In this document: positions 27,518 to 36,296 of the stretch, piece after piece
Layout: each line of letters opens with the position of its first letter
Numbering within the stretch: position 1 is the first letter of the stretch
Source: Eubacteriaceae bacterium ES3
Lineage (GTDB): Bacteria; Bacillota; Clostridia; Eubacteriales; Eubacteriaceae
DNA length: 64,000 nt
Assembly: GCA_030586155.1 (NCBI GenBank)
Contig: CP130741.1
Coordinates: forward strand, 186,001-250,000
Reading direction: 5' to 3'
Translations under genes and position numbers: made by a program
Notes under the pieces: generated by a model
What the model saw: the letters and a program-made list of their open reading frames with translations, nothing else
What the model was told of the DNA's origin: nothing
Database searches by the model: none

Positions 27518-27543
27518 ACACCTTATTAAGTGTGGCTTTCTTT
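27515..27543 (+). terminator. Riboswitch-linked terminator before pilA
   Basis: GCCACAC (27515-27521) pairs with GTGTGGC (27530-27536), followed by TTTCTTT. The left arm overlaps the 3' closing strand of the c-di-GMP aptamer, so ligand binding and terminator formation should compete or cooperate. I infer that c-di-GMP favours readthrough, but the direction is not proven. Confidence 0.82.
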
Positions 27544-27545
27544 GC

Positions 27546-27696
27546 GCGAAAAATAAAGCCGTGCGAGCCAGTCGGATATAATTCCGATTGAAAGCTTGCT
27601 TTCAGAAGCGGAATTATATCCGACTGGCTCATAGGGCGTAGCCCGCGATGAGGTGGAGCGATAGCGGAACCGAGTGCGCACGGCTTTGTTTTTCGC
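27546..27696 (-). repeat. Structured repeat element, copy 2 (reversed)
   Basis: Outer stem of 20 bp with one G-U-type mismatch (27546-27565 with 27677-27696). Inner perfect 22-bp stem (27565-27586 with 27609-27630) topped by GAAAG/CTTTC. A 46-base side segment lies at 27631-27676. Read on the minus strand, its outer arm (AAAAACAAAGCCGT) and side segment (sharing TCGCGGGCT) match copy 1 at 24308-24454, and the side segment is the same length. The inner stem sequence is unrelated. It sits in the leader between the riboswitch terminator and pilA. Confidence 0.8.
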
Positions 27697-28006
27697 CTCT
27701 ATAACTTCCAACCGCTGTATATCCAACTAATAAAGTTGACAGCATGAACATCTACCAATAATTGATCAACATAATATAAGCAAAAGGCGCAAGTTTAATA
27801 TTAAAACCAGGTAGCCTTACTTAGAGATAACCACTATCAACTTATCTCAAAAAAGATTAGAATAACTTGTAAAAAGAAATAAAACTTTTTAAAGAATTAG
27901 TTAAATGACTAAATTCAAAAATACTTTAGTCGATAAATTAAAAGACGGCATTATCACCGGCAGCGCGGGTGATCAAATAGCAAAAAAAATTAAGAGGAGT
28001 GATTCA

Positions 28007-28504
28007 ATGAAATTTTGGAACAAAATGAAGAAGAACACTAAAGGGTTTACCTTGGTGGAGATTATTGTAGTGCTAGTTATTCTAGCCGTATTGGCAGCTT
28101 TTACAATTCCGACGATGTTAGGATTTGTAAATGAGGCAAAAGGGAAAGCGTTAATCGCGGAAGCACGTGAAGTTTACGTGGCTGCACAAGCAACAGTTAC
28201 AGAGTATCAAGGTGGGGGTACATCGATGTCGGCAACCACATTGCTTGATTCAGTAAATGTAGGGGCAAGTCCAGCTCCGACAACGGGAGCTAGTGCAACA
28301 ATGCTGGAATATTTAAGTTCTGATATTACTATCAGTACGGCAGCCGATTTAGCTGCGTATAAAACTGCTGCTGTTCCAGCCAATGCTTTTTGGGAAGTGA
28401 CTGTAAACGCAGCGGGTAAAGTCACTAATGTAGAGTATACTAGAAATGGCTATACTGTAACTATTAATGCTGGCGGTCAATCAACTGTAAATAAGATTTC
28501 GTAA
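28007..28504 (+). CDS. pilA: Major type IV pilin PilA
   Basis: 165 residues from the ATG at 28007 with AGGAG upstream. The class III leader is MKFWNKMKKNTKG, cut after G13 by the prepilin peptidase. The mature protein begins FTLVE, with the conserved Glu5, then a 25-residue hydrophobic helix. The rest is a small Ala/Thr-rich globular domain without cysteines. The frame is open for another 34 codons upstream, to 27905, without a ribosome site. Controlled by the c-di-GMP riboswitch in its leader and followed by strong hairpins. Confidence 0.9.
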   Translation: MKFWNKMKKNTKGFTLVEIIVVLVILAVLAAFTIPTMLGFVNEAKGKALIAEAREVYVAAQATVTEYQGGGTSMSATTLLDSVNVGASPAPTTGASATMLEYLSSDITISTAADLAAYKTAAVPANAFWEVTVNAAGKVTNVEYTRNGYTVTINAGGQSTVNKIS

Positions 28505-28542
28505 TAATTATAAGAGTGGTTTCTATATCTCTCTTGGTAGAA

Positions 28543-28573
28543 CTTTCTACCTCTGATATTCTGAGGCAGAAAG
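28543..28573 (+). other. Hairpin downstream of pilA
   Basis: CTTTCT-A-CCTC pairs with GAGG-C-AGAAAG around a 9-base loop, followed by CATTTTG. It may protect the pilA message 3' end or help to uncouple pilin from downstream genes. Confidence 0.6.
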
Positions 28574-28605
28574 CATTTTGTTAACTTAACAATACTAACC
28601 AGAAG

Positions 28606-28660
28606 GAAAGCCTTCACAATTCAGGCATCCTGAAATTGTGAGGGCTTTCTTTATTCTTTA
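28606..28660 (+). terminator. Terminator after pilA
   Basis: A long stem: GAAAGCC (28606-28612) with GGCTTTC (28643-28649), extended inside by TCACAATT/AATTGTGA and CAGG/CCTG pairing, then TTTATTCTTT. It would let pilin be made in excess over the genes that follow. Confidence 0.85.
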
Positions 28661-28706
28661 TCAATAATTAGGAAAATCTCATTCCAAAAACTCAGGAGAT
28701 CATCTT

Positions 28707-29105
28707 ATGCCCCAAATCAGAAAATATCATAAACCTCCTGAAGAAAACGAACCGGCGTCTTTTAGCGTCGGCTTTCCTTTAGCCGTGACAATTATTCTAA
28801 TTTTTATGGTTGTTGTAATTATTGGCTTGGTCAACTCTATTAATAAAACCACAAACGCTGCCGCTGCTCGGGTCATCTACCTGGCAGCCCAGGCAAAAGC
28901 CATCGAGTTTTCTGTTGATGGGAACTATCATGTGCCAGTTCAGGAAGATCTTATCAATCTGATCGGTCAGGACATCAATCAGAATGCTCAAATTGAAGTT
29001 ATCGATGAAAACTTTGATGCAAAAATTGACTATATCATTTATCATAAAAAGCGCTGGGTGACGACCTATTCCCCTGGCCAGTTAGACACAAAAAAAGAAA
29101 AATAA
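28707..29105 (+). CDS. Unknown single-pass membrane protein of the pilus locus
   Basis: 132 residues. A proline-rich N-terminus (KYHKPPEENEP) precedes one membrane helix (about 22-44) and a soluble tail. The segment after the helix (AAARVIYLAAQAKAIEF) resembles the post-helix part of pilins, but no prepilin cleavage motif is present. Its stop abuts the prepilin peptidase gene. Perhaps an accessory pilus or inner-membrane platform protein. No named family recognised. Confidence 0.7.
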   Translation: MPQIRKYHKPPEENEPASFSVGFPLAVTIILIFMVVVIIGLVNSINKTTNAAAARVIYLAAQAKAIEFSVDGNYHVPVQEDLINLIGQDINQNAQIEVIDENFDAKIDYIIYHKKRWVTTYSPGQLDTKKEK

Positions 29106-29119
29106 TGGGAGGTGAAAAA

Positions 29120-29887
29120 TTGGAACTGCAGGCGGTTATGGCACTATTCTATTTGTATGCCCTGGTTTTAGGCCTGGTGGTCGGAAGTTTTTTAAATGTT
29201 ATTATTTATCGTGTGCCTTTGGGCATCTCCATTTCCAAGGGCCGGTCCTTCTGTCCCAACTGTCAGGCGCCCATTAAATGGTCGCAAAATATTCCGATAA
29301 TATCTTTCCTTTACTTAAAGGGGAAATGTAAAAACTGCGGCAATCCAATCTCTATCCGCTATCCCCTGGTGGAAAGCTTAACCGGACTTTTGTCGATGGT
29401 TTCTTTTTTTGTATTTGGCCCGACCCTGCAATATCTGCTTGTCTTTGTGGTAATGGCGATACTGGTGTCCATCACTTTTATCGACTTCGATACATTAACA
29501 ATCCCTAATGGCTTAGTCATTGCCCTGATGGTGCCGGCGATTTTAAGCTGTTTTGTATTTCCCCAGCCGGACTTTTTTGCCCGGGCAATCGGGATTGTGT
29601 CTGTCTCTATCCCCATGCTTTTTCTAACCATGCTTATCCCCGATGCTTTTGGCGGCGGTGATATCAAGCTGATGATGGTTGCAGGTTTTTTACTGGGCTG
29701 GGCCAACACCCTGCTGGCGATCTTTATAGCTTTGATTTTGGGTGGGATGGTAGCGATTGTTTATATCCTTAAAAAAACAAAGGATAAACATATGGCTTTT
29801 GGCCCTTATCTCTGTATCGGAATTTTTACATCAACGCTCTTTGGAAGTGTGATAATTGATTGGTATTTGAGCCTTTTTGGGTTATAA
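29120..29887 (+). CDS. pilD: Prepilin peptidase PilD
   Basis: 255 residues from the TTG at 29120, supported by GGAGGTG five bases upstream; an ATG at 29105 has no site before it. The N-terminal cytoplasmic zinc domain has two CxxC pairs (CPNC and CKNC), followed by several membrane helices and the two catalytic Asp motifs of peptidase family A24: FIDFDTLTIP and GGGDIKLM. It removes leader peptides and N-methylates the pilins encoded nearby. Confidence 0.93.
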   Translation: MELQAVMALFYLYALVLGLVVGSFLNVIIYRVPLGISISKGRSFCPNCQAPIKWSQNIPIISFLYLKGKCKNCGNPISIRYPLVESLTGLLSMVSFFVFGPTLQYLLVFVVMAILVSITFIDFDTLTIPNGLVIALMVPAILSCFVFPQPDFFARAIGIVSVSIPMLFLTMLIPDAFGGGDIKLMMVAGFLLGWANTLLAIFIALILGGMVAIVYILKKTKDKHMAFGPYLCIGIFTSTLFGSVIIDWYLSLFGL

Positions 29888-29953
29888 TAAAAGATAACTA
29901 CGGTTTTATAAATGTGATTAAATTTTACGGTTGAATGCTAGAGGAGGATAGGG

Positions 29954-31138
29954 ATGCCAACATTTAAATATACTGCCAAAACCCTTGAATCCAAGACGGT
30001 TCGGGGGATGATGGAAGCGGCCGATGAAGAAACAGTCCGCCGGCTTTTGCGTCAGAACCAGACTTTTTTATTAAAAGCACGTGAAATCGAAAACGTCAAG
30101 AAGCCCTACAAACTAAAATCCATGGAATTATCGGATTTTGCCCGTCAGCTGGCTTCCATGCTGGGATCGGGGATTTCGGTAATTCGGGCTATGCGGATCT
30201 TGGAGGAACGGGATATCAAACCGGGGCTGAAAAAAGTCTATGGAGTGATCCTCCAGGAAATTCAGCGTGGGAACACTTTATCGGAAGCTATGGAATTAAG
30301 CGGCGGTTCTTTTCCTGAACTGATGATTAATATTTTTAAAGCCGGTGAGGCCAGCGGTCAGCTGGAAACTTCGGCCCGCAAAATGGCAGATCATTATGAA
30401 AAGGAACATAAGCTCAGGGAAAAGGTCAGGGCGGCCATGACTTATCCGGTCATTCTGTTTGGCGTTACAGTGATGGTAGTGCTTTTAGTTTTTACCCTGA
30501 TTTTGCCCCAGTTTTTCGAACTCTTTGACGGGATTGAATTGCCGGCTTTAACCCAATTCATGCTATTTTTAAGTAATTCAATGACCACCTATGGTTTATT
30601 TTATCTGATTGGCCTGCTCTTGATTATCGCCGTAGGAGCCTTTGTTTTATCAATCCCCAAGGTTAAGTTGCAGACTGATAGGCTAAAACTGAGGGTCCCC
30701 AAAATCGGACATTTGTTGAGAATTATCTATACTGCCCGTTTTGCCAGGAACTTAAGTTCCCTTTATTCCAGCGGTTTGTCGATGATCAATGCGCTCAATA
30801 TTGGTGGCTCAACGGTAGGCAATACTTATATTCGCGACCAGTTCATTATGGTAATTGAAGCAGTCCGTAACGGTGAAGCCCTATCGGCAGCCATCGATAA
30901 GGTTGATGGCTTTGACGCCAAGCTGGTGGCGACAATCTATATCGGCGAAGAATCCGGCCGACTGGATGAGATGCTGGAAAATGTATCAGACGCCTACGAT
31001 TATGAGGCGGAAATGGCAACCGCCAGGATGGTTACTTATATCGAACCGATTATGATTATCGCCATGGCGGGTATGGTTGGAAGCATTATTTTATCGGTTA
31101 TGATGCCGATTATGACTCTATATCAGAACATAGGCTAG
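29954..31138 (+). CDS. pilC: Type IV pilus inner-membrane platform protein PilC
   Basis: 394 residues, the usual length. Two GspF/T2SSF domains are seen (about 60-185 and 265-390), with helices near 165-190, 210-235 and 365-390. PilC is the rotor-like platform on which PilB and PilT act. A GGAGG site precedes the ATG. It is followed by the pilM-pilN fusion gene after 10 bases. Confidence 0.94.
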   Translation: MPTFKYTAKTLESKTVRGMMEAADEETVRRLLRQNQTFLLKAREIENVKKPYKLKSMELSDFARQLASMLGSGISVIRAMRILEERDIKPGLKKVYGVILQEIQRGNTLSEAMELSGGSFPELMINIFKAGEASGQLETSARKMADHYEKEHKLREKVRAAMTYPVILFGVTVMVVLLVFTLILPQFFELFDGIELPALTQFMLFLSNSMTTYGLFYLIGLLLIIAVGAFVLSIPKVKLQTDRLKLRVPKIGHLLRIIYTARFARNLSSLYSSGLSMINALNIGGSTVGNTYIRDQFIMVIEAVRNGEALSAAIDKVDGFDAKLVATIYIGEESGRLDEMLENVSDAYDYEAEMATARMVTYIEPIMIIAMAGMVGSIILSVMMPIMTLYQNIG

Positions 31139-31148
31139 GAGGAACAGC

Positions 31149-32663
31149 GTGGAGACACTCGTCTTTTTTTCAAATAAGGGCATCGAAGTCGTTAAAGGCG
31201 TTAAAGGAAAAGGGCGTCTGAATATTGAAGCATCCTATAATTTCCCGATGGAAGAAGGCGCCATGCTTAATGGGGTCATCACCGATGTGGAAATGGTGGA
31301 GTCAGTTTTAAAGGAAGCGGCACAGACCCATAAAAACTTATTTCAGAATGTTAAGCTGATCATTGACAGCAGTCTGATCGCCATCAAGAATATTGAAATT
31401 CCGACCTTAAAGAAAAAGGACATGGAAAAACTGGTGGCCACGGAGTTTGAGGATTCTGCCGGTAACTACGAGGACCTGGTGGCAGATTACACCATGATCC
31501 CTGGTCCCACCAAAGAAAATATGCTTTGTATCGGGCTGGAAAAAGGGGTTCTGGAGACTTATGTCAATCTCTTTAAAGGGCTTAAGATCAAAATCAAGTC
31601 CATTGATGTGGGCTTGAACGCTATTATTCAGTACATTACCCAGACCAAGGATTACAAGGGGATGACCCTGGCTATCAATGTGGTGGACGGAAAGAATCTG
31701 GTTTCCCTGCTTTTTAATGAGGGAAAATATATCTTTTCCAACCGGTCCCGTCTGCTGGCTGACCGGGGAACTGAATCATTTGCCATGGAGCTGTCTGATA
31801 AGCTGTCGACCCTGATTCAGTTCCACAAATCGCAGAAAATGGAATCAGAACTTAATATGAGTATCTACGCGGGACTTGATGAACTGGAGCTGGATATGCT
31901 GCGGAGTTCGGTTTATGATCCGGAAATGAATTTGTTTATGGTGCCTCAGACACCTAATATTGCTGTCAAGAGCCAGGCCCAGGATGATTTTTCCTTCAGC
32001 GAGGATTTTTTAATTGCTACTGGCTTTTTCAGTCATAAAAAACAGGTAAACCTGTATACGGCGTATTTAAAACATTTAAAACCCAAAAAGGAAATGAAGC
32101 CCTGGCATAAGGCACTGATTTTACCGGCGGGCATGATTGCTTTGTTTCTTGGTGTCTTTCTGGCATTGTTTTTATTGGGACATAACATGGAGGATAATCT
32201 GGTCTGGATTAATGAATATATTGCTGATGCCGAAAATCAGCAGCAATTTATGGAAGCCCAGGCCCTATCTGATCAGTTGGATTTGATTAATGCCCGGATT
32301 TCGGACCTGGAAAGCTTAAATGGTGCGATTGCATCTAAACCATCTATCGTGGCAGCGAAGTTAAATGAGCTGGAAAGCCTTCAGAATAATGCGATTGAAC
32401 TGACCTCCATGTCCTACAGCGAGGAAGATGGGATTTTACACCTATCCGGCTATGCCAACAGCGAAAAGGATGCTTCCCGGTATGTGGATCGGATAAAAGC
32501 AACGGAGTATTTCACTTATATTAATTATACCGGCTATGCTTTGCGGGAGATGGAAAGAACCATCACCACTTCAGCAACAGCTACCTCCACATCAACTTCG
32601 ACCACCTCGACCGTTACGGTATTTGATTTCTCGGTGGATTGCTATTTAAAGGCAGGTGAATAG
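31149..32663 (+). CDS. PilM-PilN fusion protein
   Basis: 504 residues. About 1-300 is an actin-like PilM domain (LVFFSNKGIEVVKG start; LAINVVDGKNLVSLLF near 175). A linker leads to one membrane helix (about 320-343). The outside part is coiled coil followed by a small alpha/beta domain typical of PilN (about 345-500) and a Thr/Ser-rich stretch near the end. PilM and PilN are separate proteins in most species, linked by the PilN N-terminal peptide binding PilM; here they are one chain. GTG start after GGAGGAACA. Confidence 0.82.
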   Translation: METLVFFSNKGIEVVKGVKGKGRLNIEASYNFPMEEGAMLNGVITDVEMVESVLKEAAQTHKNLFQNVKLIIDSSLIAIKNIEIPTLKKKDMEKLVATEFEDSAGNYEDLVADYTMIPGPTKENMLCIGLEKGVLETYVNLFKGLKIKIKSIDVGLNAIIQYITQTKDYKGMTLAINVVDGKNLVSLLFNEGKYIFSNRSRLLADRGTESFAMELSDKLSTLIQFHKSQKMESELNMSIYAGLDELELDMLRSSVYDPEMNLFMVPQTPNIAVKSQAQDDFSFSEDFLIATGFFSHKKQVNLYTAYLKHLKPKKEMKPWHKALILPAGMIALFLGVFLALFLLGHNMEDNLVWINEYIADAENQQQFMEAQALSDQLDLINARISDLESLNGAIASKPSIVAAKLNELESLQNNAIELTSMSYSEEDGILHLSGYANSEKDASRYVDRIKATEYFTYINYTGYALREMERTITTSATATSTSTSTTSTVTVFDFSVDCYLKAGE

Positions 32664-32664
32664 G

Positions 32665-33441
32665 ATGAAGAAACTGACTAAAAGAGAAAAAATGCTCCTT
32701 TATATCCTGTCCTGTTTTCTGATTGCCACCGCCGGGATTTATCTGCTTTTGATACCGGCCTATAATCGCTATTCGACGATTCGTGACCAGTATATGGAAG
32801 CAGAATCCACCCAGATGTCTATGGAAGCGGCGATTGGCAGTATTCCGGATTTGGAAACGGCCATCGACAGTAATCGGGCAACGATTTTAACGCTGCAAGC
32901 CCCATACTCAGAACCCTTGACCAATGAGGCCCTGGATCAGCTGATTACCAATCTCTGTATGAACTATTCTCTTTCGCCCCAGGTATTAAGTATTACCGCT
33001 AATGGCGAACAAACCATACCGGTCTTTGTATCAACTGAGCCGGAGAGCGAAAGTTCGGAAGACAGCAGTATTTTTAATGATTCGGAGACGGAAGATGTTA
33101 CCGAAGAAGATATTCAGACAGAAGTGGAGAATAATACTAGGGCCGAGACCACAACGGATACGACAGCTAGCGGTGTTACTGGCCTGGTTGGGGTCGTGGA
33201 AATGGAATTAACCGGGACCCAGAATAATTTTTATCGATTGCTGGATGCAGTTTCTTCCCGGTCGGATATTGTAGTATCAGAGTTTGAAATAACGCCATCG
33301 GGTGATCTTGGTTCAAGTGTTGACTCCGGTACAACGACCACCAATATTTCCTATTCCAACTGGTCCCAGTCTTTAGATGGAGGAGCGGTTTCCATCAAAG
33401 CTAGATTTAACGTCTATATGGTTGAAAGAACTGATTTGTAG
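32665..33441 (+). CDS. pilO: PilO-like pilus alignment protein
   Basis: 258 residues from the ATG at 32665, right after the stop of the PilM-PilN gene, with AGGTG seven bases upstream. A basic start (KKLTKREK), one membrane helix (about 10-30) and a periplasm-type coiled coil are followed by a small domain, as in PilO. A poorly ordered acidic, Ser/Thr-rich insert lies at about 125-175. It partners the PilN half of the fusion protein. Confidence 0.8.
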   Translation: MKKLTKREKMLLYILSCFLIATAGIYLLLIPAYNRYSTIRDQYMEAESTQMSMEAAIGSIPDLETAIDSNRATILTLQAPYSEPLTNEALDQLITNLCMNYSLSPQVLSITANGEQTIPVFVSTEPESESSEDSSIFNDSETEDVTEEDIQTEVENNTRAETTTDTTASGVTGLVGVVEMELTGTQNNFYRLLDAVSSRSDIVVSEFEITPSGDLGSSVDSGTTTTNISYSNWSQSLDGGAVSIKARFNVYMVERTDL

Positions 33442-33502
33442 CGGTAGAATAGAACTTAATTTAAAAGATCTGAATTGAGTAAGCGTCAGCAGGAGGTGAC
33501 CC

Positions 33503-35845
33503 ATGAAAAACCCCATAAAAAATGAAGGCGGCAGCGCACTGGCTTATGTGCTTATTTTTGGTGTGATCATTATGGTTCTGGTGTTGGGCCTGATGACGGT
33601 TGCTCAAAGCGGAATTTCTTTTACCCAGCAGTCGGTGGAAAGCCGCCAGGCCTATATCGATGCCAAATCGGTGATTGAGTATGGGAAGATTGAGATTAGT
33701 GAGCGCGGCGAGTGGCTGGAAACTGAGAATAATGTATTAAAAGGCTTATATGATCAGTTATCAGCGGCGGTCGAGGCAGGAAATAGTACAACTACAATCC
33801 AAGCTTCAATTGATGAACAAAAACAGAAGATTCATAATTATATGACTGCCCCTTATTATATTGGCGGTACTGCTGGCGAGGTAATCTCGTCTTTATCGGA
33901 AAGCACAGACGAATCATCAGCTTTGGGAGTGATGAGCGTTGTAGAAGAAAATGATCCAGACAGTACAAATGTGCTGAATCTGAATTATGTGTTTGATATT
34001 CAAACCCAGAACTTAAGAAGAACACTGGATTATCAGACTAGTCTAAATTATACTCAGCCTGTATATAATGATGACGGTGGTGGGACGATACAGGAACCAG
34101 CTTTTTCTTGTTCTGATGAGACTGCTCTGGCCACACAGATTAAAAAATCGGGTAGTAAGCTATCCTGTGTCATACAGAAAACAGGAAATGAAAAAGCATA
34201 TGAATTGGTAGATAAAACTTTGACTGTTTCAGAACCAGAACTCAGTTTGGCCGTTGGGAAGGATAAAGATAATCCCAATGCTGCAAAATTTGATTGGATA
34301 AGTGGGAATGCCCTGAATTTAACTGCTAAAAATATCTGTTTCACGGCACCTTTCCCCAATGACGCAAATGATGTATATCAGGCAGAATTTAATGTAACTG
34401 CAACTGATACAATACGGGTAAAAGAGAATTATATTCAGAATAATAATGATACTTCTAAAACCTGTACGTTTGAGGCTCAAAACATCGTTTTTGAAGGAAA
34501 TGTTACCTTGAATAATGCTGCTAATCTGGAAATTAAGTGTAAGAACCTCTGGATTAAGGGAGATATTAATCTGGTCAATGGGAGCGGTACAAACGCTTCA
34601 TTAAAGATTGAAGCGGAAAATATCATAATAGGAGACTACGAAAATCATACAGGTGGAAATATCAATATTGGTAATGCTTCGCAGATTGAAGTGAGAAAAG
34701 TTGATACGTATGATTGTAATAATTTGTGGATAAGAGAAAATGTTAATCTGGTTTCAAGTGGAGGAACAAGTACTGTTCTAAAGGTTGATTCAGCCAATGT
34801 TTTTGTTGGGGATTATAAAAATAATTCCGCAGGAAAAGTAACAATTGGAGATAAATCGCAACTTGATTTGAATTGTAGCGGTAATATTATGATTCGCGAT
34901 GATCTGGAATTATTAACCAATTCAGCTTCGCCGGAAAATAATATGACAGCCCAAAATATAAGAATTGGAACAGAGTCAAATACGGTTGATTTAACAGTAA
35001 AAAACATGACGGTAGTTAATTGGAACTGTGAAAATTTTTGGCTGTATGGAGACATTTCAACAACGAGCACTGGGGCAAAAATTAATTTTAATAATATTAA
35101 TTACCTAAAGACAGGGGATATTTATTTAAGAAATGGCGCAGAAATGAATGTCACGGGCGCAGCTGGAAAAGGGAATAATGTTATGATTTGTGGATACCTT
35201 AAACCAGCCGAAGCTTCAAGTCATACTTTTAAACTAAACTATACTGACTTAGCTTATTGTATTTTTGATGGTCTTGAAATGGATCAATACTCAGAACTTC
35301 ACATTTCATCTGATTTTGTGGGATTTAAAGAAGTTTATAAGCAGTCAGGCAGTACATCTGCAACAATCAATAACGCCAATAATGTTGTGTTTAGTGGAAG
35401 TAACTTTGAATTGAGTGGTTGGAGTCAATTTACCTTAAATATTTCAGCGTCTAATATTTATTTGGACACGAGTGCTGTCAGTATTCAAAAATTCAATACG
35501 CGTGGGTTCCATTACTTTGGAATGGATGGCACAACAGGAACAAATCTTTATTTAAAACAGCCGGTAGCTTGGGATTCTATGACAGTAACAAGTGGGAAAT
35601 ATAGCAATGTGGGCGGCGATTTTCCTCAGGTGACAACGACAGATCCGGATAACTGGCTATATAATTTATCTCCAACAGGGTATAATTCGCCTTCATGGAC
35701 TGATTTAGATAATAGAGTATCTACGTTAGTGCCAACAGAGCCGAGTGCTCCAAATGCAGGACAATCTAGTGGCGGAAGCGGAACTGGTTCAGGTGGAACA
35801 GTTTCTACTGGGTTTATAGCTAACGGTTCGGAAAAATATTATTAA
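33503..35845 (+). CDS. Large PilX-like surface protein with repeat domain
   Basis: 780 residues. The N-terminus (NEGGSALAYVLIFGVIIMVL, helix about 14-36, followed by ESRQAYIDAKSVIEYGK) is like the PilX minor pilin family and has no Glu at position 5. Most of the rest, from about 300 to 640, is a repeat array with units near 60 residues marked by C-x-N-LW-I/L (CKNLWIKGD, CNNLWIREN, CENFWLYGD) and GDY or IGT turns, suggesting a beta-helix. It ends in a Ser/Gly-rich tail. Good GGAGGTG site. Probably a tip adhesin or pilus-associated binder. Confidence 0.75.
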   Translation: MKNPIKNEGGSALAYVLIFGVIIMVLVLGLMTVAQSGISFTQQSVESRQAYIDAKSVIEYGKIEISERGEWLETENNVLKGLYDQLSAAVEAGNSTTTIQASIDEQKQKIHNYMTAPYYIGGTAGEVISSLSESTDESSALGVMSVVEENDPDSTNVLNLNYVFDIQTQNLRRTLDYQTSLNYTQPVYNDDGGGTIQEPAFSCSDETALATQIKKSGSKLSCVIQKTGNEKAYELVDKTLTVSEPELSLAVGKDKDNPNAAKFDWISGNALNLTAKNICFTAPFPNDANDVYQAEFNVTATDTIRVKENYIQNNNDTSKTCTFEAQNIVFEGNVTLNNAANLEIKCKNLWIKGDINLVNGSGTNASLKIEAENIIIGDYENHTGGNINIGNASQIEVRKVDTYDCNNLWIRENVNLVSSGGTSTVLKVDSANVFVGDYKNNSAGKVTIGDKSQLDLNCSGNIMIRDDLELLTNSASPENNMTAQNIRIGTESNTVDLTVKNMTVVNWNCENFWLYGDISTTSTGAKINFNNINYLKTGDIYLRNGAEMNVTGAAGKGNNVMICGYLKPAEASSHTFKLNYTDLAYCIFDGLEMDQYSELHISSDFVGFKEVYKQSGSTSATINNANNVVFSGSNFELSGWSQFTLNISASNIYLDTSAVSIQKFNTRGFHYFGMDGTTGTNLYLKQPVAWDSMTVTSGKYSNVGGDFPQVTTTDPDNWLYNLSPTGYNSPSWTDLDNRVSTLVPTEPSAPNAGQSSGGSGTGSGGTVSTGFIANGSEKYY

Positions 35846-35855
35846 GGAGGACCCG

Positions 35856-36296
35856 ATGAAAAAGATTTTAAAAAGTCAAAAGGGTGTCACCTTAATAGAG
35901 ACCCTGGCTGCCAGCGTCATTGTGATACTGCTGTTATTAACTGTAATGGGCGCCCTGATGTTTGGAGGTGGCGTGATCGTTGGCAGTGATGAAAAAAACA
36001 ATGCAGCTGCCAGCGCGCAGGAAATCCTTGATGCTCTGATGGTCAGTATGTCGAATGATGAAACCTACACAAGTGAGTTAATAGCTGATGCTAAAAATAT
36101 GGGCGCAGCATTCAATGATGATCAAAAGACAATGTATCCCAAACAATATTATATTGTTCCTGTAGATAAAAATGGCAATGAAGTAGCTTCCGGTAGCCAA
36201 ACAGCTTATCAGATTTATGTACGAGTCTATTACAACCAGGGTCAATCATACGTTGACCTGACTGCCTTTAACAAGAAAGGCGGTGTCTGGGAATGA
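35856..36296 (+). CDS. Minor prepilin (PilV-like)
   Basis: 146 residues with a short leader cut after G10 (SQKG/VTLIE) and Glu at position 5 of the mature chain, then a hydrophobic helix. The remainder is a small globular domain. AGGAGG lies before the ATG. It overlaps the following prepilin by 4 bases, so the two are translated together. Likely part of the minor pilin set that primes pilus assembly. Confidence 0.85.
   Translation: MKKILKSQKGVTLIETLAASVIVILLLLTVMGALMFGGGVIVGSDEKNNAAASAQEILDALMVSMSNDETYTSELIADAKNMGAAFNDDQKTMYPKQYYIVPVDKNGNEVASGSQTAYQIYVRVYYNQGQSYVDLTAFNKKGGVWE

Noticed and set aside
27423-27726. Minus-strand open frames over the pilA leader
   Set aside because: They overlap the riboswitch, the terminator and the inverted repeat; the protein sequences look like translated hairpins.
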